From contig CBDCGJ010000012.1 in the NCBI GenBank assembly GCA_965216645.1, positions 62,001 through 126,000 on the forward strand: a stretch of 64,000 bases of DNA, given 5' to 3'. The translations under genes and the position numbers were made by a program. Positions 51,169 to 60,447 of the stretch are shown here, in pieces; positions within the stretch are counted from its first letter, which is position 1, and every line of letters starts with the position of its first letter. The notes under the pieces are model-generated. The model searched no databases. It saw nothing but the letters and a program-made list of their open reading frames with translations, and was not told the origin of the DNA. Origin of the DNA: CBDCGJ01 sp965216645. GTDB taxonomy: Bacteria > Pseudomonadota > Alphaproteobacteria > GCA-2731375.

Positions 51169-52313
51169 ATGGACGCGTGATCAAAACGGCGTTCTATGCC
51201 CCGATGAAGCAGCCCGATCACGACACGCCATCGGGCGACCGACGTATGGCCCGGCTGTTCCAAACGGCCCTGACCAAGGCCGGTTGTCAGGTTCGGCTGG
51301 CCAGCGAATTCCGTAGCTACGAGGGCGCCGGGGACGACGCGATACAACAAGACTTACAGGCCCAAGGCGAGGCCTTGGCGGCGCGGTTGATCGCCCAATA
51401 TCGCGCGCCGACGGCCTGGCGGCCGGACGCGTGGTTCACCTATCATCTTTATCACAAAGCGCCGGATTGGTTGGGTCCGGCGGTCAGCCGCGCCTTGGAC
51501 ATTCCTTATATCGTCGCCGAAGCTTCCCATGCGCCGAAGCAGGCGGGCGGGCCTTGGGATCGTAATTATCGCGCCGCGGCGGAGGCCATCCGAACGGCGG
51601 ACCGGGTCTATTGCCTAACCCGGTTGGATCTGGCCTGCGTCAAGACGCTCCGTGGATCAGCGGCGACGGCGCATTTCCCGCCCTTCCTCGACGTCGCGCC
51701 CTATCTGGCCACGAATTTGCAGTTCGTCATGTATCGCCAGAAATTGGCGGCGGCGTTCGGACTGGATGCGGGCAAGACCTGGTGTCTGACCGTCGCGATG
51801 ATGCGGGAGCGGGATAAGCTGCCGTCTTATGCATTGTTGGCAGAAGCCCTCAAACAGGTCGAGGCGGATAACTGGCAGCTATTAGTCGTCGGGGACGGCC
51901 CGGCGGCCGATCGGGTGAAGGATTTATTCGGCGATTTGGCCGACAAAGTGCGGTTCGCCGGCGCGGTGCCGGAAGAGCGGCTGCCGGCGATCTACGCCGC
52001 TGCCGATCTCTATCTCTGGCCGGCGATCAACGAAGCCTACGGCATGGCGCTGCTGGAAGCGCAGGCCGCCGTCAAACCGGTGGTCGCCGGGGCGGCCGAT
52101 GGCGTTCGCGATGTGGTCGACGATCGGGTCACCGGCCTGCTGACACCCGAAGGCGATGCGGCCGCGTTCGCCGCCGCCGCGGACCGGCTGCTAACCGATC
52201 GTAAGGAGCGGGCCGCGATGGGCCAGGCCGGCTTGGCCAAAATCGTCGCCAGCCACGATCTCACGCCCGCCGCCGCGCGCCTGCGCCGGGACCTGGAGGA
52301 CTTACTGGTGTGA
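51165..52313 (+). CDS. GT4-family glycosyltransferase
   Basis: A 382-residue GT4 enzyme. The donor-side domain shows LTVAMMRERDKLPSYALLAE, LLVVGDGPAADRVKDL, and NEAYGMALLEAQAAVKPVVA, the E-x7-E pattern. The acceptor side (KTAFYAPMKQPDHDTPSGDR) is unlike its neighbour, so the two GT4 enzymes are not recent duplicates. The start is GTG 51165 within the previous gene's stop; its own stop overlaps the following gene. Confidence 0.9.
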   Translation: MNGRVIKTAFYAPMKQPDHDTPSGDRRMARLFQTALTKAGCQVRLASEFRSYEGAGDDAIQQDLQAQGEALAARLIAQYRAPTAWRPDAWFTYHLYHKAPDWLGPAVSRALDIPYIVAEASHAPKQAGGPWDRNYRAAAEAIRTADRVYCLTRLDLACVKTLRGSAATAHFPPFLDVAPYLATNLQFVMYRQKLAAAFGLDAGKTWCLTVAMMRERDKLPSYALLAEALKQVEADNWQLLVVGDGPAADRVKDLFGDLADKVRFAGAVPEERLPAIYAAADLYLWPAINEAYGMALLEAQAAVKPVVAGAADGVRDVVDDRVTGLLTPEGDAAAFAAAADRLLTDRKERAAMGQAGLAKIVASHDLTPAAARLRRDLEDLLV

Positions 52314-52912
52314 GCGATCTGATCATGATCCGTCATGGCCGCACGGTCTGGAACCAGACCGGCCAGTTGACGGGCCGGGCCGATATCGAGTTGACGCCGG
52401 AGGGACGAGACGAGGTCGCCGCCCGGCGTCTGCCTGACCGTTTCGCCCAGGCCCGTTGGCATGTCAGCCCGCTGATCCGGGCGCGGCAGACAGCGGCGCT
52501 GCTGGGCCGAGCCGACGCCCGGGTGGACGAGCGCCTGATCGAGATGGATTTCGGTGCCTTCGAAGGCCGCACCCTGGCCGACTTGCGTGCCGATCCCGAC
52601 ATCGACATGGCGGCGATGGAGGATCAAGGCCTGGACTTCCAGCCGCCGGACGGCGAGAGCCCGCGCGCCGTGCGGCAACGGCTGCAACCCTTCCTGGACG
52701 ATCTGGCGGCGGCCGACGGCCTGCATATCGCCGTCGCCCATAAAAGCATTATCCGCGCAATCTTCGCCGACGCCTATGACTGGCCGATGCTGGGCCGGCC
52801 ACCGGTGAAGCTGAAATGGGACCGGCTGCACCACTTCGCCCTGACCGAAGACGCGCAACCGCGGCCAGTGGAAATGAATATCCCCTTCGAGACGGCGGAG
52901 GCGGCGGCATGA
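52310..52912 (+). CDS. Histidine phosphatase (phosphoglycerate-mutase-like)
   Basis: A 200-residue enzyme with the catalytic histidine in LIMIRHGRTVWNQTGQLTGR, the second arginine in VSPLIRARQTAALLG, the acid in IEMDFGAFEGRTL and the late His in IAVAHKSII. Such enzymes remove phosphate from small metabolites or sugar phosphates. The start is GTG 52310, four bases inside the previous gene. Its place within a glycosyltransferase operon suggests it dephosphorylates a sugar or lipid intermediate, which is inference. Confidence 0.9.
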   Translation: MSDLIMIRHGRTVWNQTGQLTGRADIELTPEGRDEVAARRLPDRFAQARWHVSPLIRARQTAALLGRADARVDERLIEMDFGAFEGRTLADLRADPDIDMAAMEDQGLDFQPPDGESPRAVRQRLQPFLDDLAAADGLHIAVAHKSIIRAIFADAYDWPMLGRPPVKLKWDRLHHFALTEDAQPRPVEMNIPFETAEAAA

Positions 52913-54069
52913 GCCATCGGGTCTTCTTCTATGTCCAGCATCTGCTCGGCATCGGCCATCAGCGGCGCGGCGCCACCTTGGCGCGGGCGATGCAGGACGC
53001 CGGGCTGGAAGTCACTTATGTCTCCGGCGGCACCGACATCCCCAACCTGAACCTGGACGGCGGGCGGCTGGTGCGGCTGCCGTCGGTGCGGGCCGTCGAT
53101 CTCTATTTCAAAAAGCTAGTGGACGAAAACGACCAGCCGATCGACGACGCTTGGCGGGAACGGCGCAAGGACGCGTTGCTGCGGGCCTGGCAAGACTGCC
53201 AACCCCACGTCATTATTCTGGAGCTCTATCCCTTCGGACGCCGGCAGATGCGCTTCGAACTGCTGCCGCTGCTCGACGCCGCGATCGCCCTGGACCGACG
53301 GCCGGTCATCGCCTGCTCCGTCCGCGACATTTTGGTGGCGCCGCCGAAGCCCGAACGCAACGAGGAAATGCTCGACCGGGTGCAGACCTATTTCGATCAT
53401 GTCATGGTCCATGGCGATCCGAACCTGATCCCCTTCGGCCGAACCTTCCCCTTGGCCGACAAGATCGCGGACAAGCTGAGCTATACCGGTTATGTGGTCG
53501 ACACCACCGGCCAGAAGGGTGGCCCGGGCAGCGACGGCCATGACGAGATCCTTGTCTCCGCCGGCGGCGGCGCGGTCGGCGACAAGCTTTTGAAGACCGC
53601 CATGGCGGCGCGCGCGCTGACCGGCTTCCAGGGATTGACCTGGCGTGTGCTGGCCGGCGTCAACGTCACCGACAGCGAATTCGCCGATCTGCAGGGGGCC
53701 GCCCCGCCGGGCGTGATCGTCGAGCGCGCGCGCGGCGACTTCCCCAGCCTGCTGATGAACTGCGCCTTGTCGATCAGTCAGGGTGGCTATAACACCATCA
53801 TGGAATGCCTGCATGCCGGCTGCCGCGCCCTGATCGTACCCTATGCCGCCGGGCTGGAGACGGAACAAACCCTGCGTGCCGATCTGCTGGCCGAACGCGG
53901 CCTGATCGACGTGTTGGCGGAGGGTGATTTAAATCCGGAGAACATGGCCGTCGCCATCGAAATGGCCATGGCTCGGCGCCGGCCGGCGAAGCTGGACATC
54001 AAAACCGACGGCGCCGCCATAACGGCCCGCATGGTGAAACAATGGAGCGAGGCGCTGCCATGGCGGTAG
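52909..54069 (+). CDS. Predicted glycosyltransferase (MurG/COG4671-like)
   Basis: A 386-residue GT-B enzyme resembling the one at 48685: both have an N-terminal G-x-G-H loop (VQHLLGIGHQRRGATLARAM here) and a C-terminal GGYNT loop (ISQGGYNTIMECLHAG), and this one has EILVSAGGGAVGDKLLK. Sequence identity outside the motifs is low, so they probably add different sugars or act on different acceptors. ATG 52909 overlaps the previous stop (ATGA). Confidence 0.87.
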   Translation: MSHRVFFYVQHLLGIGHQRRGATLARAMQDAGLEVTYVSGGTDIPNLNLDGGRLVRLPSVRAVDLYFKKLVDENDQPIDDAWRERRKDALLRAWQDCQPHVIILELYPFGRRQMRFELLPLLDAAIALDRRPVIACSVRDILVAPPKPERNEEMLDRVQTYFDHVMVHGDPNLIPFGRTFPLADKIADKLSYTGYVVDTTGQKGGPGSDGHDEILVSAGGGAVGDKLLKTAMAARALTGFQGLTWRVLAGVNVTDSEFADLQGAAPPGVIVERARGDFPSLLMNCALSISQGGYNTIMECLHAGCRALIVPYAAGLETEQTLRADLLAERGLIDVLAEGDLNPENMAVAIEMAMARRRPAKLDIKTDGAAITARMVKQWSEALPWR

Positions 54070-54827
54070 ACGGCTGGACAGCGCTGGAGACGGAGCTTGA
54101 CGCCTGGGCGGCGACGGACCGCCGCGCCGATCTCTGGTGGCGCGACGACGATGCGGAAACGCCGAGCAGAGAACTCGACCGTTTGCTGACCTTGCAAGCC
54201 GCCGTCGGCCTGCCGCTGGCCTTGGCCGTCATCCCCGCCGGCGCCGGCCCGGCTTTAGCCGAGCGATTGACCGCTCATGACGGCGAAGTCGCCGTCTTGC
54301 AGCACGGCTACCGCCACCAAAATCATGCCGCGCCGGGGGAGAAGAAGTCGGAATTTCCGGACCGCCGGGTGGTGCACGACATGCTGGCCGACGTCGCCCT
54401 GGGACGGGAAGGTCTGAAGGTCCTGTTCCCGGCGCGATTCCTGCCCGTCTTCGTGCCGCCGTGGAACCGGCTTTGTCCGGCGATGCTGCCGCGCCTGAAG
54501 AATGCTTTCGTTCAGGGCTATTCCGCCTACGGACCGGCGCCCGATCTGTCCGGCGAAAACCTGACCGCCTGCAACACCCATATGGACCCGATCGACTGGC
54601 GCGGCGGCGGTGGCTTCGCCGGCGAGGACGCAGCACTGACCGCCATCGTCGACGGCCTTCGAGACAGGCGTGTAAGCGGGAGCGCGGAACCCTTGGGAAT
54701 TCTGACCCATCATCTGCAGCAGGACGAAGCGGTCTGGCAATTTCTGGAACGGTTTCTGACCTTTAGCAGCGGCCATGCCGGCGCGCACTGGCGTCCGACT
54801 GCGGAAATCTTTAACGTAAGCCCATGA
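54060..54827 (+). CDS. Polysaccharide deacetylase-like protein
   Basis: A 255-residue cytosolic protein with the NodB-type start WWRDDDAETPSRELDRLL (metal-binding Asp pair) and the metal histidines in LQHGYRHQNH. The later part contains FVPPWNRLCPAML, the pocket motif, and a final ILTHHLQQDEAVW with the catalytic His. It should remove acetyl groups from a sugar or a polymer precursor. No signal peptide, so the substrate is likely an intracellular intermediate of the same operon. ATG 54060 lies inside the previous gene's last codons. Confidence 0.85.
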   Translation: MAVDGWTALETELDAWAATDRRADLWWRDDDAETPSRELDRLLTLQAAVGLPLALAVIPAGAGPALAERLTAHDGEVAVLQHGYRHQNHAAPGEKKSEFPDRRVVHDMLADVALGREGLKVLFPARFLPVFVPPWNRLCPAMLPRLKNAFVQGYSAYGPAPDLSGENLTACNTHMDPIDWRGGGGFAGEDAALTAIVDGLRDRRVSGSAEPLGILTHHLQQDEAVWQFLERFLTFSSGHAGAHWRPTAEIFNVSP

Positions 54828-55348
54828 CCGGCGAAACCGAGCACAAATATCCGCTGTCCTATCTGCTGGGCGATTATGCCTCGGCGGCGTTCGGCGTTGC
54901 GATCATGATCCTGTTATTCACCTTGGCCAGCTTCCATTATCTGGTGCTGTTGTTCATGCTGGCCCTGACCGCGGTGTTTTTGATCTTCGGTGCGCGCACC
55001 TATATCCGGCATAACACGGTGATCAAAGTCGACGATGTCGGCGTGCGCGCGGTCGGTCTGTTGCCGAAGCAAATGCCTTGGGCCGAGATCAGCGAGCTGG
55101 ACTTGCGCTATTTCTCGACCCGCCGCGACCGCCGCAGAGGCTGGATGCAATTGCGCCTCAAGAGCGGCAAAAAGGTGCTGAGAATTGAGTCCCAGATCGA
55201 CGACTTCGAAAGCGTCGCCCGGCGTGCCTACGATAAGTGCGCTGCTGAAGGCGCGGCGATGAATGTCGCCACCATGGCCAATTTGAAATCCATGGGCATC
55301 GGACCGCAGGACGACCTGCCGCCGGCCCGCGGGGACTTCGCGGGCTGA
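54824..55348 (+). CDS. Small membrane protein of unknown function
   Basis: A 174-residue protein with two adjacent membrane segments (AAFGVAIMILLFTLASFHYL and VLLFMLALTAVFLIFG) and a cytosolic part with strand-rich VIKVDDVGVRAVGLLPKQMP, WAEISELDLRYFSTRRDRRR and MQLRLKSGKKVLRIESQ, a pattern like bacterial PH-type domains. It is coupled to the deacetylase gene (ATGA) and its stop touches the start of the ABC ATPase gene. Role unknown; it could anchor or regulate one of its neighbours. Confidence 0.75.
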   Translation: MTGETEHKYPLSYLLGDYASAAFGVAIMILLFTLASFHYLVLLFMLALTAVFLIFGARTYIRHNTVIKVDDVGVRAVGLLPKQMPWAEISELDLRYFSTRRDRRRGWMQLRLKSGKKVLRIESQIDDFESVARRAYDKCAAEGAAMNVATMANLKSMGIGPQDDLPPARGDFAG

Positions 55349-57216
55349 TGGCCAACGTCCTGCGCCTGCGCGATCTGGCGGTCGAATTCCGCGCCGCCGA
55401 AGGCGTGGTGAAGGCGGTCGACGGCGTGTCCTTCACCGTGCCGGAAGGCCAGACCGTGGCCCTGGTGGGCGAAAGTGGCTCCGGCAAGACCGTGGTCAGT
55501 CAGGCGATCATGCGCATCCTGCCGAAGGCGGCGCAGATCACCCGCGGCGAAGTGCTGTTCTTCGATCCGGACAAGCCCGGCTCCTTCGTCGATCTGGTGC
55601 GCCTGCCGGGTAACGGCAAGGACATGCGGATGATCCGCGGCGGCCGCATTTCGATGATCTTCCAGGAGCCGATGACCTCCCTCTCGCCGCTGCACACCAT
55701 CGGCGACCAGATTTCCGAGGCGCTGCTGCAGCATCAAGACTTGGCTAAGAAGGTCGGCTTCGAGATGGCCGCGGACATGCTGCGCCTAGTCGGTTTTCCG
55801 GAACCGGATCAAGCGGTGCACAAATATCCCTTCGAACTTTCCGGCGGCTTGCGCCAGCGGGCGATGATCGCCATGGCGCTGATTTGCCGGCCGGCCCTGT
55901 TGATCGCGGACGAGCCGACGACGGCCCTCGACGTCACCATTCAGGCGCAAATCCTGAAGCTGATCAACGATCTGAAGGACGAGTTGAATATGGCCGTCCT
56001 CATCATCACCCACGATCTGGGCGTCGTCGCAAACGTCGCCGACGAAGTCGTGGTGATGTATCACGGCCGGATTATGGAGCGCGGCGGCGTCGAGGACATT
56101 TTCGCCAATGCCCAACATCCCTATTTGAAGGCGCTGCTGCATGCCGTGCCCCGCTTCGGTATGGGCAAGCATGAACGGCTGGTGCCGCTGCGCGAGATCA
56201 AGGCGGAGGCCGGCGCGCTCCTCAAGCAGAAAGATCCCTGGCCGGCCGGCGCCAGCGCCAAGGAACCGCTGCTCTCCGTACGCCATCTGACTAAAACCTT
56301 CTCCACCCGCAAGCGCAGCCTGCTGGGCGGAAAGCCGGGCGGTGAGGTGTTGGCGGTGGACGATGTCAGTTTTCACATCGACCTTGGCGAATGCCTGGGC
56401 CTGGTCGGCGAAAGCGGCTGCGGCAAAACCACCACATCGAAGATGATCCTGCGGGCGATCATGCCGGACGAAGGCGAGGTCCGTTTTAACGATCACGGCA
56501 AACTGACCGACGTGCTGGCCTTGAAGGGGGAGGAGCTGTTCGATTTCCGCAATCGGGTGCAGTTCATTTTTCAGGACCCCTTCTCCTCCCTGAACCCGCG
56601 CATGACCGTCTATGACATCATTTCCGAACCGCTGGTGATCCATAATGTGGGCGACGCGGAGGAGCGGGCGGAACGGGTCAAGGAGCTGATGCATCTGGTC
56701 GGCCTGGACCCGCGCTTCCTTCGCCGTTATCCGCACAGCTTCTCCGGCGGCCAACGCCAGCGCATCGGCATCGCCCGCGCCCTGGCGCTGCAACCGGATC
56801 TGCTGATCTGCGACGAGCCGGTTTCCGCCCTCGATGTGTCGGTTCAGGCACAGGTGCTGAACCTGCTCAAGGACCTACAGAGCGAACTGGGCCTGACCTA
56901 TCTTTTCATCTCCCACAACCTGGCCGTGGTCGATTACGTCGCCGACCGCATCGCCGTAATGTGCGCCGGCCGACTGGTGGAAACCGCGCCCTGTGAGGTG
57001 CTGTTCGAAAACCCGATCCACCCCTATACCAAAGCGCTGCTGTCCGCCGTGCCGAAGGCGGATATTCATGCCCGACTGGATCTGACCGCGCTGATGGAAG
57101 GCAAAGCCTCCATCCCCTCCGAATGGCCCGCGCCGTTCACATTGCAGGGACATCAGACCTTGGAGATGATCGATATGGGCAACGGCCAATTCGTCCGCGC
57201 CTTGGACAAGCCATAG
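55348..57216 (+). CDS. Peptide/nickel-type ABC transporter, double ATPase (YejF/GsiA-like)
   Basis: A 622-residue protein with two complete ATPase halves. Half 1: Walker A GESGSGKTVVSQ, signature LSGGLRQRAMIA, Walker B LLIADEPTTALD, His in IITHDLG. Half 2: Walker A GESGCGKTTTSK, signature FSGGQRQRIGIA, Walker B LLICDEPVSALD, His in FISHNLA. Each half ends with the HPY oligopeptide-family motif (QHPYLKALLHAVP, IHPYTKALLSAVP). It powers the importer encoded at 57469–61643. Its start overlaps the previous stop by one base, so it is transcribed with the glycosyltransferase cluster, which may be coincidental. Confidence 0.94.
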   Translation: MANVLRLRDLAVEFRAAEGVVKAVDGVSFTVPEGQTVALVGESGSGKTVVSQAIMRILPKAAQITRGEVLFFDPDKPGSFVDLVRLPGNGKDMRMIRGGRISMIFQEPMTSLSPLHTIGDQISEALLQHQDLAKKVGFEMAADMLRLVGFPEPDQAVHKYPFELSGGLRQRAMIAMALICRPALLIADEPTTALDVTIQAQILKLINDLKDELNMAVLIITHDLGVVANVADEVVVMYHGRIMERGGVEDIFANAQHPYLKALLHAVPRFGMGKHERLVPLREIKAEAGALLKQKDPWPAGASAKEPLLSVRHLTKTFSTRKRSLLGGKPGGEVLAVDDVSFHIDLGECLGLVGESGCGKTTTSKMILRAIMPDEGEVRFNDHGKLTDVLALKGEELFDFRNRVQFIFQDPFSSLNPRMTVYDIISEPLVIHNVGDAEERAERVKELMHLVGLDPRFLRRYPHSFSGGQRQRIGIARALALQPDLLICDEPVSALDVSVQAQVLNLLKDLQSELGLTYLFISHNLAVVDYVADRIAVMCAGRLVETAPCEVLFENPIHPYTKALLSAVPKADIHARLDLTALMEGKASIPSEWPAPFTLQGHQTLEMIDMGNGQFVRALDKP

Positions 57217-57261
57217 CCGCCGCGCGTCACCGTCTTCATTTACGTTTGCTCCGGAGAAAAA

Positions 57262-57359
57262 CCGTCATCCCGGAATCGCGGCAGGCGATATCCGGGACCG
57301 CCCCAAACACTGCACCTGACGAGATCCCGGCGCTCCGCTACGCTATGGCCGGGATGGCG
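57262..57359. repeat. Palindromic intergenic repeat (copy 2), unoccupied IS target
   Basis: This 98-bp unit starts CCGTCATCCCGGAATCG and ends GGCCGGGATGGCG. It shares both end modules with the copy at 1583–1675. The first 17 bases equal the rebuilt insertion site of the IS1111 element exactly. It lies in the 252-bp gap between the ATPase gene and the binding-protein gene, where no coding sequence is seen. Confidence 0.75.
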
Positions 57360-57468
57360 AATGTGAAGTGACGTAGAGAACGTCTTCAATTCGGTCGCGC
57401 CAACGGCGACACTCAACTATAATGATAGCGGTGTATCGTGTCGTCAGAACGCGAGTTGGGAGAAGTTG

Positions 57469-59367
57469 ATGTTTTTGGGACGTTTACTGGGGGTTGCCGC
57501 CCTGGCGTGGGGGGTCGTGGGCCTGGCGGCGGCCATGGAGTTGAAGGAATCGCCGATGCTGGCGGCCGAGGTCAAGGCCGGCAAACTGCCGCCGGTGGCC
57601 GAGCGTATGCCGCAAACGCCCATGGTGCTGAACATGGCGGATATGGGCAAGCAAGTCGGCCAGTACAGCGGCGAATTGAAAACCCTGATCGGACGCCCCA
57701 AGGACGTGCGCCTGCTGGTGGTCTACGGCTACGCGCGGCTGATCGGCTATGACGAGAAGCTAAACTATATCCCGGACATTCTGGAAAGCTACACGGTGGC
57801 GGAAAACCGCATCTTCACCTTCAAGCTGCGCGCCGGTCACCGCTGGTCCGACGGCGCCCCGTTCACGACGAAAGATTTTATGTTCTGGTGGAACGATGTG
57901 GCGAACTATCAGAAGCTTTCGCCCTCCGGCCCGCCGATCAGCATGCTGGTCGGCGGCCAGCCGCCGACGGTCGAAGCTCTGGACGATTTGACCATCCGCT
58001 ATACCTGGGAGAAACCCAATCACACCTTCCTGCCACGTCTGGCCGGTGCCTCGCCGCTGTTCATCTATCGACCGGCGCATTATCTGAAACAGTTTCACAA
58101 AAAGTACGCCGATGCGGAGACCCTGAAAGCGCTGTTGAAGAAACACCGGACCCGCAACCCCCACAGCCTGTTCAATCGGTTGGACGAGATGTACCGCTTC
58201 AACAATCCGGAGCTGCCGACCCTGCAGCCCTGGCGCAACACCACCCGATCGCCCGCGACCCGTTTCGTCGCTTTGCGCAACGCCTATTTCCACCGGGTCG
58301 ACGAAAGCGGCCAGCAATTGCCCTATTTCGACCGGCTGACCATGTCGGTCTCCGACGGCAAATTGATCCCAGCCAAGGCCGGCACCGGCGAGGTCGATCT
58401 GCAAGCCCGCAACGTCGCCTTCAACAACTACACCTTCTTAAAGGAGCATCAGGCCGAAGCAGGCTTCAAAACCTACCTTTGGGATATCGCCAAGGGGTCC
58501 CACATGGCGCTGCATCCCAATCTGAACGTGAACGACAAGGAATTGCAGAAGCTGATGCGCGACGTGCGGTTTCGCCGCGCCCTTAGCTTGGCCGTCGACC
58601 GCGCGTTGATCAACGAGACCCTCTATTTCGGCCTCGCCATCGAGGGCAACAATACGGTGCTACCGGCGAGCCCGTTGTTCGAGGAGGCCTACCAACGGGC
58701 CTGGACCGAGTTCGACATCGATGCCGCCAACGATCTGCTCGATGAGATCGGCCTGACCGAATACAACGACGACGATATCCGCCTGCTGCCCGATGGCCGA
58801 CCCTTGGAAATCATCGTCGAAACCGCAGGCGAGGAAACCGAGCAGGTCGATGTGCTGCAACTGATCGCCGAGACCTGGAAGGAAATCGGCATCGCCATGT
58901 TCATCAAGCCGTCGACCCGGGACACCTATCGACGCCGCATTTTTTCCGGCGAAACCCATATGTCGGTCTGGTTCGGTTGGGAGAACGGCGTGCCTACGGC
59001 GGACATGAGCCCCGCCGAACTGGCCCCGACATCGCAATATCAACTGCAATGGCCCATGTGGGGGGAGCATTACGAAACCAGCGGTAAAGCCGGCATGGCC
59101 CCGGAGATGGAAATTCCGAAGCGCCTGCTGACGCTCTACAACAAGTGGCAGAACGCCACCGATAAGGCGGCGCGGGCCGCGATCTGGCACGAAATGCTAA
59201 AGCTCCATGCGGAGCAGCAGTTCACCATCGGCATCATCTCCGGCGTGAAGCAGCCGGTGGTGGTCAAGAACGGCATCGTCAATGTGCCGGAGAAAGCGAT
59301 CTATAATTGGGACCCGGGCGCTCATTTCGGTATTCACCGGCCAGACAGTTTTTGGCGCAAACTGTAA
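57469..59367 (+). CDS. Peptide-type ABC transporter substrate-binding protein
   Basis: A 632-residue periplasmic binding protein of the SBP_bac_5 family. The start at 57469 (MFLGRLLGVAALAWGVVGLA) with GGGAGAAG upstream gives a signal peptide. The body shows FKLRAGHRWSDGAPFTTKDF, the family signature, and RDVRFRRALSLAVDRALINE. A stretch ISMLVGGQPPTVEALDDLTI and an unusual long insert (LKALLKKHRTRNPHSLFNRL) are seen. Homologous to YejA/DppA-type proteins, but larger; the ligand may be an oligopeptide or an oligosaccharide. It is separated from its ATPase gene by a repeat-bearing gap. Confidence 0.92.
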   Translation: MFLGRLLGVAALAWGVVGLAAAMELKESPMLAAEVKAGKLPPVAERMPQTPMVLNMADMGKQVGQYSGELKTLIGRPKDVRLLVVYGYARLIGYDEKLNYIPDILESYTVAENRIFTFKLRAGHRWSDGAPFTTKDFMFWWNDVANYQKLSPSGPPISMLVGGQPPTVEALDDLTIRYTWEKPNHTFLPRLAGASPLFIYRPAHYLKQFHKKYADAETLKALLKKHRTRNPHSLFNRLDEMYRFNNPELPTLQPWRNTTRSPATRFVALRNAYFHRVDESGQQLPYFDRLTMSVSDGKLIPAKAGTGEVDLQARNVAFNNYTFLKEHQAEAGFKTYLWDIAKGSHMALHPNLNVNDKELQKLMRDVRFRRALSLAVDRALINETLYFGLAIEGNNTVLPASPLFEEAYQRAWTEFDIDAANDLLDEIGLTEYNDDDIRLLPDGRPLEIIVETAGEETEQVDVLQLIAETWKEIGIAMFIKPSTRDTYRRRIFSGETHMSVWFGWENGVPTADMSPAELAPTSQYQLQWPMWGEHYETSGKAGMAPEMEIPKRLLTLYNKWQNATDKAARAAIWHEMLKLHAEQQFTIGIISGVKQPVVVKNGIVNVPEKAIYNWDPGAHFGIHRPDSFWRKL

Positions 59368-59421
59368 AACTGCGCTAGTCTCAATAGATTAACCGAACGG
59401 GCCACGGGACACCGAGACCGC

Positions 59422-60447
59422 ATGCTGACTTACTTCGTGCAACGGGTGATGATCATGATCCCCACTTTGCTGGTGATCTCCATCATTACGTTCGTCATCA
59501 TTCAGCTGCCGCCCGGCGATTACCTGACCAATATGATCGAGGAATTGAAGGCGCGCGGAGATACCGCGGCGCTGGAGAAGATCGAGTTCCTGCGCAAGGA
59601 ATACGGCCTCGACCGGCCGATGTTGGAGCAATATGCCATCTGGCTCGGCGTTTGGCCCGGCGCCAACGGGTTCAGCGGCTTACTTCAAGGCGATCTCGGC
59701 TGGTCCTTCGAGTTCCAGCGCCCGGTCGACGAGGTGGTCGGCGACCGGCTGCTGCTGTCCTTCGTGCTGAACTTCACCACCATCCTGTTCGTCTATGCCG
59801 TGTCCTTCCCGATCGGCGTCTATACCGCGGTGCGGCAGTATTCCATCGGCGATCACGCCATGACCTTCCTGGGCTATATCGGCCTGGCGACGCCGAATTT
59901 CCTGCTGGCGCTGATCCTGCTTTATCTGGCGAAGAAATATTTCGGCGTCTCCATCGGCGGTCTGATGGATGACCAGTTCATCGGCGAGCCCATGAGCTGG
60001 CCTAAATTCGTCTCCATCTGCGAGCATCTGGTGGTGCCGGTGATCGTCATCGGCACGTCGGGCACCGCCGGGATGATCCGCCGCCTGCGCGCCAATCTGC
60101 TGGACGAGCTGCAGAAGCAATATGTGGTAACGGCACGGGCGAAGGGCCTGCGCTCCTCCCGTGTATTGATCAAGTATCCCTTGCGCATGGCACTGAACCC
60201 GTTCATTGCCGATATCGGCAATCTGCTGCCGTCGCTGATCTCCGGCTCGGCCATTGTCGCCGTGGTGATGAGCCTGCCGACGGCCGGCCCCATGCTGGTC
60301 ACCGCCTTGCAGAGCCAGGACCAATATCTCGCCGGCAGCTTCCTCTTGTTCCTCGCCTTCCTCACCGTGGTCGGCATGTTCATCTCCGACATCGCACTGG
60401 CCGTCCTCGACCCGCGCATCCGGCTCGGGGCGGAGGCGTCGCGATGA
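59422..60447 (+). CDS. Peptide-type ABC transporter permease (DppB-like)
   Basis: A 341-residue inner-membrane permease starting MLTYFVQRVMIMIPTLLVIS, with the family N-terminal pattern and six segments. The EAA loop that docks on the ATPase is TARAKGLRSSRVLIKYPLRM. The periplasmic loop YGLDRPMLEQYAIWLGVWP follows segment 1 as in DppB. It ends four bases inside the next permease gene (ATGA). Confidence 0.93.
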   Translation: MLTYFVQRVMIMIPTLLVISIITFVIIQLPPGDYLTNMIEELKARGDTAALEKIEFLRKEYGLDRPMLEQYAIWLGVWPGANGFSGLLQGDLGWSFEFQRPVDEVVGDRLLLSFVLNFTTILFVYAVSFPIGVYTAVRQYSIGDHAMTFLGYIGLATPNFLLALILLYLAKKYFGVSIGGLMDDQFIGEPMSWPKFVSICEHLVVPVIVIGTSGTAGMIRRLRANLLDELQKQYVVTARAKGLRSSRVLIKYPLRMALNPFIADIGNLLPSLISGSAIVAVVMSLPTAGPMLVTALQSQDQYLAGSFLLFLAFLTVVGMFISDIALAVLDPRIRLGAEASR

